Under the pieces are notes generated by a model. The model worked only from the letters and a program-made list of their open reading frames with translations, had not been told where the DNA came from and ran no database searches. Below, in pieces: positions 25,122 to 33,837 of a DNA stretch of 64,000 nt. Position 1 is the stretch's first letter, and every line of letters starts with the position of its first letter. Origin of the DNA: Robertmurraya kyonggiensis. Its GTDB lineage: Bacteria; Bacillota; Bacilli; Bacillales; Cytobacillaceae. The DNA is taken from the NCBI RefSeq assembly GCF_005116465.1, contig NZ_SWBM01000001.1:124001-188000 (forward strand). The letters run 5' to 3'. The position numbers and the translations under genes are program-made.

Positions 25122-25988
25122 GTGATATATAAGCTACTAGCTATAAATATCGATGGAACCTTGCTGCAATCAAATGGCAGGCTCCATAAATCAACGAAAG
25201 AAGCAGTTGATTATGTAAGGGAAAAAGGAATCTATGTAACACTAGTAACATCAAGAAGCTTTCCATCTGCCAAAAAGGTTGCAAAAGCATTGAAACTAGA
25301 CTCTGTCCTTGTCACACATCGTGGAGGTTACATTGCCCAAGAGCAAGAAGAACCACTCTTGGCAAAAAGGATTAATGAAGATATAACGTTTGAAATCGTG
25401 AGACTTCTAGAGGGCTTCCATTGCCAAATTAGATTGGTTCATGAAAACTACTCACTTGCGAATAAACTAAAAATGAATAACAATTTACTGGCAAAGACCG
25501 TTGTGAATTCAGGAGACCCACTGTTTTATCCACATCAATTTGTAGATTCTATTAGCGATACGATTATGGATGATCCAAGTGCTCCTCCTAAAATAGAAGT
25601 GTATTTCGAAGAAAAAAGTGATTTACAAGATGCAGAGAAGGCGATTCAAGGGATGTTTTCCGAGGTGGAAACGTTAAAGCTATCTGATTTCCGCTTGGAA
25701 ATTGTTCCGCGTGGAGTTTCGAAGCTATCAGGGCTTCTCTATTTGGGTCAGCAATTAGGCATTAAGCGAAGTGAAATGGTCGCCATTGGTGACGCGATTG
25801 ACGATATTGAGATGATTGAAGCAGTCGGTCTTGGGGTGGCCATGGGAAATGCACCTCTAGAGGTGAAGAAGGCAGCCGATTGGATTACTCGCTCTAATAA
25901 TCAAAAAGGTGTCGGCTACATGGTGAAAGAACATTTCCGTAAGCAACAGCCGATTGAATTTTTGAAGAAGATGAATATTATTCGATGA
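25122..25988 (+). CDS. yhaX: YhaX, Cof-type HAD-superfamily protein with altered nucleophile
   Basis: The GTG start at 25122 gives 288 residues, equal to B. subtilis YhaX; it is 8 nt after GGGGG. Cof/HAD IIB fold: motif I is INIDGTLL, motif II TLVTSR, and motif IV GDAIDDIEMIEAVGLGVAMGNA near residue 220. In motif I the nucleophile Asp of D-x-D-G-T is Asn. Either catalysis is lost or altered, or the protein has a binding role. YhaX is expressed in the mother cell and found in the spore coat in B. subtilis, as I recall. A terminator follows. Confidence 0.9.
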   Translation: MIYKLLAINIDGTLLQSNGRLHKSTKEAVDYVREKGIYVTLVTSRSFPSAKKVAKALKLDSVLVTHRGGYIAQEQEEPLLAKRINEDITFEIVRLLEGFHCQIRLVHENYSLANKLKMNNNLLAKTVVNSGDPLFYPHQFVDSISDTIMDDPSAPPKIEVYFEEKSDLQDAEKAIQGMFSEVETLKLSDFRLEIVPRGVSKLSGLLYLGQQLGIKRSEMVAIGDAIDDIEMIEAVGLGVAMGNAPLEVKKAADWITRSNNQKGVGYMVKEHFRKQQPIEFLKKMNIIR

Positions 25989-26028
25989 AAGCAGGCACAG
26001 GGGGCCAGCCCCCTTGGCCTGCTTTTTT
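25989..26028 (+). terminator. intrinsic terminator of yhaX
   Basis: AGCAGGC and GCCTGCT arms enclose an inner GGGGG/CCCCC stem (25989-26026), followed by six T residues, immediately after the yhaX stop. Confidence 0.93.
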
Positions 26029-26089
26029 GGTGGTTTAGGTAATTACCGATTTCGCTGTTGGATAACTTTGTCATAGAATGTATCTACGT

Positions 26090-26238
26090 TTAGCTCCAGC
26101 GCCTAGCCCCTCTTTTGAAAAATACAAATCAATTTTTCATTGGTCGCTTCAGACCAGATGTTGAAGTTGAAGAACAAACTTCATCATCTGGTCCTCCAGC
26201 GCTTGTCGGGGCTGAGCAAGGCGCTTGCGCTTTTGTTC
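26090..26238. repeat. dispersed palindromic element of Bacillaceae type
   Basis: The outer arms AGCGCCT-AGCCCC (26098-26110) and GGGGCT...AGGCGCT (26208-26225) pair. Inside lies a second, nearly perfect 17-bp inverted repeat (26152-26168 with 26177-26193, one mismatch, 8-nt loop). The outer sequence TAGCTCCAGCGCCTAGCCCC ... TTGTCGGGGCTGA is one I remember as a highly repeated intergenic element in Bacillus-related genomes, with a variable inner hairpin; this was not searched. It ends 15 bp before the hemZ promoter. Small frames crossing it are artefacts. Confidence 0.7.
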
Positions 26239-26252
26239 CGAGTTTTTCCGAA

Positions 26253-26281
26253 TTGACCTTATTTGCTCCGAATTGTACACT
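26253..26281 (+). promoter_or_regulatory. sigma-A-like promoter of hemZ
   Basis: TTGACC (26253-26258), 17 bp, TACACT (26276-26281), about 43 nt ahead of the hemZ start. The -10 is weak. Confidence 0.55.
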
Positions 26282-26323
26282 TAAAGTAATTTTGCGTGCG
26301 AAACTAAAGGAGAGAGCAATACG

Positions 26324-27835
26324 TTGTATATTCATATAAATGGCCTCAAAGATGAGCGCTTTGTTAGACCACTACAGTTAATCGCCAATTTGTTTTTTGA
26401 AGAGACGAACGTGTCTTTGGAAAAAACAGAGGGCGAACCTGATTTCGTTATTGATTTTGAATTAAAGGTTGGGCAACAGGTAAAAGTACAAGCGACATTA
26501 CATGATGCAGATGGTCAAACCTATCAAGCTCAATATGAAAAAGAGATGCCCCGTGAGGCAACGGAAAAAGAACAATTTAAAGTTTTCAAAAATACCGTAG
26601 CTCATGTGTATTTAACTGTACTTCAGGATTACACAAAAATGGTGCAAAAGTGGGGGATTTTAACAGGAATCCGCCCTACAAAATTATTGCATAAGTCACT
26701 TCAAGAGGGACTTTCAAAAGAAGAGGCTCATAAAAAGCTGAAGGCTGATTATTTAATTACCGATGAAAAAATCCAATTAATGCAAGATATCGTTGATCGC
26801 CAGCTAGCTGTTGTTCCTGACCTATACGATCTTCAAAATGAAGTCAGTATCTATATCGGAATTCCTTTTTGCCCAACAAAATGTGCGTATTGTACATTCC
26901 CAGCCTATGCGATCAATGGCAGACAAGGTTCAGTGAATTCATTCCTTGGCGGTCTTCACTTTGAAATGAGAAAAATCGGGGAATGGCTGAAGGAAAACGA
27001 TGTGAAGATCACAACGGTCTATTATGGTGGAGGAACTCCGACGAGTATCACAGCGGAAGAAATGGATATGCTGTATGAAGAAATGTACACGTCGTTTCCA
27101 GACGTGAAAAATATACGAGAAGTAACGGTAGAAGCGGGTAGACCAGACACGATTACTCCAGAGAAGCTGGAAGTTTTGAAGAAATGGAATATTGACCGCA
27201 TCAGTGTTAACCCACAATCCTATACACAAGAAACATTAAAGGCGATTGGGCGTCATCATACCGTGGAGGAAACAATTGAAAAATTCCATCTTGCAAGACA
27301 GATGGAAATGAATAATATCAATATGGATTTAATCATTGGTTTGCCTGGAGAGGGAGTTGCAGAATTCCAGCATTCTCTTGATGAAACTAAGAAGCTAATG
27401 CCTGAGTCATTAACTATTCATACCTTGTCCTTTAAGCGTGCTTCTGAAATGACGAGAAATAAAGACCGTTATAAGGTTGCGAGTAGAGAAGAAATCATTG
27501 AGATGATGGACCTCGGTGAAAAGTGGACGAAGGAACACGGATATGCACCGTATTACTTGTACAGACAGAAGAATATTTTAGGAAACCTTGAAAATGTCGG
27601 TTATTCTCTTCCGAATCAAGAAAGCATCTACAACATTATGATTATGGAGGAACAGCAAACGATTATTGGACTTGGTTGTGGGGCTGCAAGTAAGTTTATC
27701 GATTCTGATGGAAAAATCATGCATTTTGCCAATCCGAAGGATCCGAAAACGTATAACGACAGCTTTGAGGATTACACAAATAAGAAGATTGAAATTCTTA
27801 ATGATATTTATAAAAACAGTGCCCTTGCGAAATAA
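26324..27835 (+). CDS. hemZ: HemZ, coproporphyrinogen III dehydrogenase-like radical SAM protein
   Basis: The 503 residues match HemZ (about 501). After an N-terminal domain of about 165 residues comes the radical SAM core. It carries the 4Fe-4S motif CPTKCAYC at about residues 183-190, the SAM-binding YYGGGTPTS, VEAGRPDTIT and NMDLIIGLPGE, and a HemN-type C-terminal region. HemZ is related to oxygen-independent coproporphyrinogen oxidase HemN and is induced under anaerobic conditions in B. subtilis. The start is TTG 26324, 9 nt after AAAGGAGAGA. The terminator stem overlaps its last codons. Confidence 0.95.
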   Translation: MYIHINGLKDERFVRPLQLIANLFFEETNVSLEKTEGEPDFVIDFELKVGQQVKVQATLHDADGQTYQAQYEKEMPREATEKEQFKVFKNTVAHVYLTVLQDYTKMVQKWGILTGIRPTKLLHKSLQEGLSKEEAHKKLKADYLITDEKIQLMQDIVDRQLAVVPDLYDLQNEVSIYIGIPFCPTKCAYCTFPAYAINGRQGSVNSFLGGLHFEMRKIGEWLKENDVKITTVYYGGGTPTSITAEEMDMLYEEMYTSFPDVKNIREVTVEAGRPDTITPEKLEVLKKWNIDRISVNPQSYTQETLKAIGRHHTVEETIEKFHLARQMEMNNINMDLIIGLPGEGVAEFQHSLDETKKLMPESLTIHTLSFKRASEMTRNKDRYKVASREEIIEMMDLGEKWTKEHGYAPYYLYRQKNILGNLENVGYSLPNQESIYNIMIMEEQQTIIGLGCGAASKFIDSDGKIMHFANPKDPKTYNDSFEDYTNKKIEILNDIYKNSALAK

Positions 27836-27852
27836 GCAAGGGTTTTATTTTT
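27822..27852 (+). terminator. terminator overlapping hemZ stop
   Basis: CCCTTGC (27822-27828) pairs with GCAAGGG (27836-27842) followed by TTTTATTTTT. The left arm is hemZ coding sequence and the stop codon is in the loop. Confidence 0.9.
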
Positions 27853-27964
27853 ATAAAATCGAAAGGATTTTCCCTGTGAAAGTAGAATGTTTTAAGAGGT
27901 CATACATAATATTTTACAGGCACCTAAATGAAAACGGTTTCTAATTGAAGGGAGGACGAAAAAA

Positions 27965-29578
27965 ATGATGATGCAAACACCTTTAACAATGACACAAATG
28001 ATTAAACGAGCAGAGAAATTTTTTCCGAAGAAGCAAGTGATTTCACGGACATCGAAAGGAATTGTACGGCTCACCTACAAAGAAATTGCAGAAAGAACCA
28101 GAAGGTTAGCAGACAGCCTGCAAAAGCTTGGCGTTGAAAGAGGAGACAAGGTTGGAACCCTTGCCTGGAACACCCATCGCCATCTCGAAGCCTATCTTGC
28201 CATCCCTTGTAGCGGCGCGGTCATCCACACGATCAACATTCGTTTAGCACCTCAGCATATCTCCTACATTATTAATCACGCAGAAGATAAAATTCTACTT
28301 ATTGACGCAGATCTTATTCCACTCATTGAAAGATGCAAAGATGAACTAACATCGGTCAAAGCATTCGTCATCATGACGGATGAAGACGAGCTTCCCGAAA
28401 CAAGCCTTTCACCTGTCTATCATTATGAACAATTAATTGCGAGCGGAAGCAATGACTATGAGTATCCAGATAATATTGATGAAAATGAACCGGCAGGAAT
28501 GTGCTATACCTCTGCGACAACGGGAAATCCAAAGGGTGTTGTCTATACGCATAGAAGTAATGTCCTGCACAGCATGGCTCTTGGTATGGCGGATAGTATC
28601 GGATTAAGTGAGAAAGATGTGGCGATGGCGATCGTACCAATGTTTCATGCAAACGCATGGGGGCTGCCGTTTGCAGGTGTTTGGTTCGGAACAACGCTGG
28701 TTATGCCTGGACCATATTTTACCCCAAAAATATTGGCAGAGTTAATTGAAGAGGAGAAAGTAACTTTTTCCGCTGGTGTTCCTACGATTTGGCTAGGGAT
28801 GTTAAAGGAACTAGAAGAGAAAGAATATGATATTAGTAGTCTTAGAGCCGTTCTTTGTGGCGGATCGGCTGCTCCTAAATTTGTTATTCGGGCGTTTGAA
28901 CAGAAATACAATATCCCTTTTTTGCATGGTTATGGCATGACCGAGACAAGTCCGCTCGTGGTGGTATCTACGTTGAAAAGCTACCAAGAAGAATTGTCTT
29001 ACGAAGAACGGCTTGACCTCCGTGCGAAGCAAGGGATTCTGGTACCAGGCTTAGAGATTAAGATTATTGGACAAAACGGGGAAGTGGCCTGGGATGGAAA
29101 GGAAATGGGGGAACTTCTAATCCGTGGACCTTGGATTGCCTCCGAATATTACAAAGATGAGAGAACAGTAGATGCTTTCCGCGATGGCTGGCTGTATACA
29201 GGGGATGTTGTCACCATTGATGAGGAAGGATTTCTTAATATTGTCGATCGAACAAAGGATTTAATTAAGAGTGGTGGAGAATGGATTTCATCGATTGATC
29301 TTGAAAACGCGTTAATGGCACACGAAGCTGTCTTTGAGGCAGCGGTTGTGGCTGTACCCCATGAACAATGGCAGGAGCGCCCAATAGCTTGTGTTGTGTT
29401 AAAAGAGAATAAGCAAGTGACAAAAGAAGAATTACTCGAATTCTTAGCCCCGCAGTTCGCGAAATGGTGGCTACCAGACGACATTCTATTTATGGATGAA
29501 ATTCCGAAAACGTCAGTCGGGAAGTTTTTGAAGCGTGCGTTGAGAGATCAGGTGCAGGATGAGCTACAAAAGAATTGA
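27965..29578 (+). CDS. long/medium-chain fatty acid--CoA ligase
   Basis: A 537-residue AMP-forming adenylate enzyme. Signatures: P-loop-like YTSATTGNPKGVVYTHRS at about residues 180-197, GYGMTETSP near 320, TGDVVTIDEEGFLNIVDRTKDLIKSGGEWIS near 420, and the catalytic Lys region KTSVGKFLKRALR at the C-terminus. It activates a carboxylic acid to acyl-CoA. The closest types are long-chain acyl-CoA synthetases of the AlkK/FadD13 kind. GGGAGG precedes three consecutive ATG codons; I take the first. It is transcribed alone and ends in a terminator. Confidence 0.9.
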   Translation: MMMQTPLTMTQMIKRAEKFFPKKQVISRTSKGIVRLTYKEIAERTRRLADSLQKLGVERGDKVGTLAWNTHRHLEAYLAIPCSGAVIHTINIRLAPQHISYIINHAEDKILLIDADLIPLIERCKDELTSVKAFVIMTDEDELPETSLSPVYHYEQLIASGSNDYEYPDNIDENEPAGMCYTSATTGNPKGVVYTHRSNVLHSMALGMADSIGLSEKDVAMAIVPMFHANAWGLPFAGVWFGTTLVMPGPYFTPKILAELIEEEKVTFSAGVPTIWLGMLKELEEKEYDISSLRAVLCGGSAAPKFVIRAFEQKYNIPFLHGYGMTETSPLVVVSTLKSYQEELSYEERLDLRAKQGILVPGLEIKIIGQNGEVAWDGKEMGELLIRGPWIASEYYKDERTVDAFRDGWLYTGDVVTIDEEGFLNIVDRTKDLIKSGGEWISSIDLENALMAHEAVFEAAVVAVPHEQWQERPIACVVLKENKQVTKEELLEFLAPQFAKWWLPDDILFMDEIPKTSVGKFLKRALRDQVQDELQKN

Positions 29579-29596
29579 CCAATAAAATAGACAGAA

Positions 29597-29632
29597 AACA
29601 AAGTGCTTGGATAAATCCAGGCACTTTGTTTA
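29597..29632 (+). terminator. intrinsic terminator of acyl-CoA ligase gene
   Basis: A 15-bp stem, AACAAAGTGCTTGGA (29597-29611) with TCCAGGCACTTTGTT (29616-29630), with one G-U pair and a TAAA loop, followed by a short T-rich tail. Confidence 0.85.
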
Positions 29633-29813
29633 TTGGGGATAATAATCAACCATTAAATCTTGCAATTTTCTAATAGCTAAATTAAGTTCCTCAGTTCCCC
29701 CTAATTAATCCATATTTTTTTGGAAATAAAACACATAGCAACTAATAGTTGCTTAACAAAAAAATGATAAATATGGTATTTTTAAACAAATAAGCAGAAA
29801 GGAGAATATCAAA

Positions 29814-30599
29814 ATGCCGCTACAAGAATTGCTGAAGTTATACCGTGAAAAAAATAATTTCACACAAGAAGAACTAGCAAAGAAATTAACCGTTTCACGT
29901 CAGGCTGTTTCAAAGTGGGAAAATGGTAACAGTTTTCCAGACGTATATAACTTAATTTTATTGAGTGATTTGTATGATATTTCTTTAGACGAGTTAATTA
30001 GAGGTGCAGTATACTTCCCGAAACCATTTATAGTGGGAAAGAAAATCACTAAGAAGTATATTTTCATTGTGGGATTCCTTGTGACAATTTTTTGTTTTTC
30101 TCTCCTTTTTACTCTTGAACTACTTGCACCTTTTTGGTCCCTCTCCATAGCTTTGTGTACTTCTTATATATTGTTACCTACATTTATTGAACCTTATTGG
30201 GTCATCACAAAGAAGGGGATAGTGTATCAGCATTTTCCGAAATATATAGATAAAATTAAATATACATCTATGGTTCTATTCGGAAAGGAAACAACTTATG
30301 GAACAACACTTTCTTTTAACACAATTCTTTCCATCGCTATTGTTTACGAAAAAAAATCTAGAATGAGTCCGATGGATATTAATCCAGATGATTTATATAT
30401 CCGAATCTGTCAACAAGATGGTACAACTATAAATTTGACATTACATGATAATCTTCTTCCTTATTTACCCCAAGCTATATCTTATTTTGAAAAAAAGAAA
30501 ATAACCGTAACAGATAAAAGTAAAGTGACTCAAGCAATTATGAGTGAAAAAACTCTATATGAAGAAATGCATGGTTTAGAATCAAATGAGCATTTATAG
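29814..30599 (+). CDS. membrane-anchored XRE-family regulator
   Basis: A 261-residue protein: N-terminal Cro/C1 HTH (residues about 2-66: NFTQEELAKKLTVSRQAVSKWENG), then two adjacent membrane helices (about 80-125), then a C-terminal domain of about 130 residues that resembles a PH-like membrane-protein domain but is not identified. SD AGAAAGGAG. This HTH-then-membrane layout is common in Bacillus one-component regulators. It is followed by a lipoprotein gene 84 nt downstream that could be co-transcribed or regulated. Confidence 0.8.
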   Translation: MPLQELLKLYREKNNFTQEELAKKLTVSRQAVSKWENGNSFPDVYNLILLSDLYDISLDELIRGAVYFPKPFIVGKKITKKYIFIVGFLVTIFCFSLLFTLELLAPFWSLSIALCTSYILLPTFIEPYWVITKKGIVYQHFPKYIDKIKYTSMVLFGKETTYGTTLSFNTILSIAIVYEKKSRMSPMDINPDDLYIRICQQDGTTINLTLHDNLLPYLPQAISYFEKKKITVTDKSKVTQAIMSEKTLYEEMHGLESNEHL

Positions 30600-30683
30600 A
30601 CAGCTTATTACAGGCGTAGAATTATCAAAATCAATAAGTGAAAATGCTATTTAAATTAACATTAAAAATGGAGAGGAAGAATA

Positions 30684-31589
30684 ATGTCTAGTTCATTTAA
30701 AAAATTGTTATTACTATCAATCTTGTTTTTCTTACTTGTTGGCTGCTCAATTAATAGCAAATATGGAAACACCCCAACAAATCATAAACTAATCGCTTAT
30801 AAAGTTGAAAATGAAAGAGGGCAGCATCTTTATGTATTAGGTACGATCCATGCTGGTGAAGTTGAAAGATACCCATTTAGAGAAGAAATTGAATCTGCTT
30901 TTGATGAAAGTGATTACTTTGCGGTTGAAATCGATGTTACTAGTACAGAAAATGTTGTAATGGATATGAAAGCCAATGCAATAAAAGATTTGAATGTTAG
31001 TGAAGACGCTTTAGCTCATTTAAAAAAAGTAAGTGAGACTTATCCCAAAACTGTTAGTAGGCTTACGATGAGCTATGATAATTTGTTGAATTATAATGCC
31101 TTTACGATTGAATCGTTAATGGGAACAGCAGCTATTTCCAAATTGGGTCATAGCTCTACGTATGGAATTGAATATTATTTTTTAGACAAGGCAAAACATG
31201 AAAATAAAGAAATTGTAGAAATGGAAGGACCTACATACCAAGTTGATCTAATGCAAGAGTTAAATAAATCTTATGCTGATTTTATGCTTAGACATTTATT
31301 ATCATATGAGGATAGTGTTTCCACTTATGAAAAAGAAACTCAATTTGTCTTAGATGGTGACGTAGAATCACTAATAAATATAATGTATCCCAAAAACGAT
31401 AATAGTAGGGAACAAGGGTACTATGATGCGTTTATCTTTAATCGAAACGACACGATGACTAATTTAGCCAAAGAATACATTGCCAGTGGAGATACTTATT
31501 TTATTGCCGTAGGTGCAGGGCATGTAATTGGTGAAAGAGGGATTATTCAGCAATTAGAACAGCAAGGATATAAGGTAACCAGATTATGA
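30684..31589 (+). CDS. TraB/PrgY/GumN-family lipoprotein
   Basis: A 301-residue exported lipoprotein: signal peptide with lipobox LLVGC (Cys at about residue 21). The TraB/GumN fold follows with YVLGTIHAGE near residue 50, FAVEIDV near 83 and the C-terminal FIAVGAGHVIGERGIIQQL. The GxxH and GAGH motifs are the conserved metal-dependent (Tiki-like) protease-fold residues. The substrate is unknown; relatives in enterococci inhibit pheromone activity. The gene follows the XRE membrane regulator and both are more AT-rich than hemZ and the ligase gene, which may reflect later acquisition. Confidence 0.85.
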   Translation: MSSSFKKLLLLSILFFLLVGCSINSKYGNTPTNHKLIAYKVENERGQHLYVLGTIHAGEVERYPFREEIESAFDESDYFAVEIDVTSTENVVMDMKANAIKDLNVSEDALAHLKKVSETYPKTVSRLTMSYDNLLNYNAFTIESLMGTAAISKLGHSSTYGIEYYFLDKAKHENKEIVEMEGPTYQVDLMQELNKSYADFMLRHLLSYEDSVSTYEKETQFVLDGDVESLINIMYPKNDNSREQGYYDAFIFNRNDTMTNLAKEYIASGDTYFIAVGAGHVIGERGIIQQLEQQGYKVTRL

Positions 31590-31695
31590 TATAGAATGAA
31601 TAATAAGAAAATACAAAAAATATTAGAAAAAGGCTTATGTAATCGTTTCATATTCCTTTATAATGGAGTTGAAGACAAAGGGGAGGGGAATGAAA

Positions 31696-32487
31696 ATGAC
31701 AATTGAATTCCTGACAAATACAGTGAAAGTCGACGTAGATGGACGAGTTGCCACGATTCAATTGAATCGCCCAGAAAGTTTGAATTCGATTAATGCAGAA
31801 ATGATTAAAGAACTAAGCTACAGTCTTAAGGAGATTAGCAACTCTGATGAGATTGATATTGTCGTCTTGACTGGGAATGAACGTGCGTTTTCTTCAGGTG
31901 GAGACATTAAAACAATGCTAAGTGAAAATGCAAATGAAAACGATTTCTATGTAGTTATGGATAGTATAAGTGAGCTGATGGTCACACTTCATAACTTGCC
32001 AATGCTGACGATTAGTGCGATTTCAGGTGCTGCAGCGGGATTGGGGTTGAGTATTGCGCTTGCAACAGACTACATACTTGCCGACAAAAATAGTAAACTA
32101 GCAATGAATTTTATCGGAATTGGTCTGATTCCAGATGGTGGAGCCCACTTCTTCCTAGAAAAACGTCTTGGTGAAGATCGTGCCAAGCAACTCATTTGGG
32201 AAGGTAAAGTGTTGTCAGCTGAAGAAGCTGTGAATATGAAACTAATTCATGAGGTATCTGAGAATTACAAGGAATCCCTACAGAAAAAAGTAGAAGAGTG
32301 GTTAGGGAAGCCAGTGAAAGCAATGATTAAGACAAAAAAGATTTATGCTGAAAAAAATCGTCCACAGCTTTTAAAACTTCTTGAACTTGAAAAGCATGGT
32401 CAGTTTGCGATGAGACAAACGAAAGATCATAAAGAAGGCATTGCTGCATTTTTAGAAAAGAGAAAGCCAAACTATATAGGGAAATAA
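31696..32487 (+). CDS. yhaR: enoyl-CoA hydratase/isomerase family protein (YhaR-like)
   Basis: A 263-residue crotonase-fold enzyme: IQLNRPESLNSINAEM, the oxyanion-hole segment AFSSGGDIKTML, SAISGAAAGLGLSIALATDYILA and the GLIPDGGAHFFL segment. The acidic residue that would follow GxGL in hydratases is less clear, so isomerase or hydratase activity is open. The start ATG 31696 is 9 nt after GGAGG; ATG 31690 is only 3 nt away. The location after hemZ and before yhaQ agrees with yhaR. It converges on the PucR gene with a shared terminator. Confidence 0.8.
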   Translation: MTIEFLTNTVKVDVDGRVATIQLNRPESLNSINAEMIKELSYSLKEISNSDEIDIVVLTGNERAFSSGGDIKTMLSENANENDFYVVMDSISELMVTLHNLPMLTISAISGAAAGLGLSIALATDYILADKNSKLAMNFIGIGLIPDGGAHFFLEKRLGEDRAKQLIWEGKVLSAEEAVNMKLIHEVSENYKESLQKKVEEWLGKPVKAMIKTKKIYAEKNRPQLLKLLELEKHGQFAMRQTKDHKEGIAAFLEKRKPNYIGK

Positions 32488-32491
32488 GGTT

Positions 32492-32529
32492 AAGAAGGTC
32501 TGTATTCAAGGAGAATACGGACCTTCTTA
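32492..32529. terminator. bidirectional terminator between yhaR and pucR-type gene
   Basis: AAGAAGGTCTGTATTC (32492-32507) pairs with GAATACGGACCTTCTT (32513-32528) with one G-U pair and a short loop. The A-run and T-run allow use in both directions. Confidence 0.92.
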
Positions 32530-32530
32530 T

Positions 32531-33700
32531 TTAACTACTAAAATACTTCTCTAGCTTATAAGCAGCAATAGCAAGCTGTATCTTTAATCTTTCATCAACA
32601 GAGCCAGTGTTTAAGCCGAAGCGATTTTCGATTTGCTGTAATCGGTATTTTAGCGTGTGACGATGAATAAAGAGTTTTTCGGCAGTCGATTGGAGATTTA
32701 AGTTTTGCTGAAAATAAACCTCTAAAGTATGAATGTAATCAATGCCTTTATTATTCGATAGTAGTTCTCCAATTTGCTCCTCGTAAAATTGCTTCAAACT
32801 AATGCCCAATTCCTTCATTTGCAGTAATAAATGAAAGGTGGCCAAATCATCATAATGAATAATTTCCTTTTTTGTTGATAAAAGGTTTGCGAGATCAACA
32901 GCGTATTTCGCTTCTTTTGCACTTTCACTCAATTGGTTAGGAGTGTCATAGGATTTTCCGATGCCAATTATAATCGAAATTTGAGGATTTTTTTCCTTCC
33001 ATTTTAGTAAAATTTCCTCCGCCAAATCTAGGCTGTCCTGTTTCAAACTTTTTCTCTTTTCAGAATGTACTTCTGTAAGAAGAGTCAATCCATCCAATCC
33101 AGTTCGAAGCAAAAATTGACGCTCTTTTAGCTCCATCATTCGGAAAAAATGGTGGTAGAGAAGGTCTAAATGTTCCTGACTAAACTCATTATCTAATTTT
33201 ATTTGCAGCACTACTTGACTTAGTGAAAGATTAATTCCTAATTTTTTCCCTCGTTCGTGAAGAATGGCTGAGGAATGAACGTAGTTGTTGATTAGATCTT
33301 CTAGAAACGTCGTCTCCATTTGTTTATGTAAAATTTCCTGAAGAATGCTTTTGGTGACTGTTGAAAAGTTAAGCTCTGTTGGTAGCTCGATGAGAGGTAA
33401 GTGATGTTTGTTGGCAAGAGCTAAGAAGATTTGTGGGATTTCTTTTAAATAAAAGCCACTGTAAATGGCAATGCCAGATAGTCTCTTCATTGCGAGAAGC
33501 TTTTGAAAATGTAAGCTGTTTTCATTGAGGCCATAACCAGTGGTAATTAAAAACTCCCCTTGCTGAAAACGATTGATGTCCTCAATCACTTCAACAATTG
33601 TGACCCAATTTATTTGATTATGAAGGCCGGTTGCTCCTGCTAAGAGCTTGGTAGATTTCATAACAGGTAAGTTTATGGCCTCATGAACTGTAATACTCAT
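32531..33700 (-). CDS. PucR-family transcriptional regulator
   Basis: A 389-residue regulator: N-terminal PucR ligand-binding domain (about residues 1-125), a GGDEF-like middle (about 160-280) and the C-terminal HTH_30 helix-turn-helix (LNLQSTAEKLFIHRHTLKYRLQQI, about 335-360). PucR-type proteins activate purine, GABA or other amine catabolism operons. It is divergent from the five-gene catabolic operon starting at 33838, separated by 137 bp that contain a perfect inverted repeat, so it most likely controls that operon. Confidence 0.92.
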   Translation of the reverse strand: MSITVHEAINLPVMKSTKLLAGATGLHNQINWVTIVEVIEDINRFQQGEFLITTGYGLNENSLHFQKLLAMKRLSGIAIYSGFYLKEIPQIFLALANKHHLPLIELPTELNFSTVTKSILQEILHKQMETTFLEDLINNYVHSSAILHERGKKLGINLSLSQVVLQIKLDNEFSQEHLDLLYHHFFRMMELKERQFLLRTGLDGLTLLTEVHSEKRKSLKQDSLDLAEEILLKWKEKNPQISIIIGIGKSYDTPNQLSESAKEAKYAVDLANLLSTKKEIIHYDDLATFHLLLQMKELGISLKQFYEEQIGELLSNNKGIDYIHTLEVYFQQNLNLQSTAEKLFIHRHTLKYRLQQIENRFGLNTGSVDERLKIQLAIAAYKLEKYFSS

Positions 33701-33781
33701 TGGATTCCCTCCTGCTAAGGGCTATTTATACACATTGTATAATAAAAGATTGATATTTTACATGGATTTGTCGTATTCAAA

Positions 33782-33806
33782 TTATCTTATCCCTCCCATA
33801 AGATAA
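33782..33806. promoter_or_regulatory. inverted repeat, probable PucR operator
   Basis: TTATCTTAT (33782-33790) and ATAAGATAA (33798-33806) are perfect 9-bp arms around CCCTCCC, located 32 bp before the GTG of the first catabolic gene. Confidence 0.6.
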
Positions 33807-33837
33807 AAATAACAATACACATTCAGGGGGGAGCGGC

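Noticed and set aside
26115-26339. Overlapping 74- and 68-residue ORFs on both strands
   Set aside because: They lie inside the palindromic element and the hemZ promoter; their symmetry comes from the inverted repeat.
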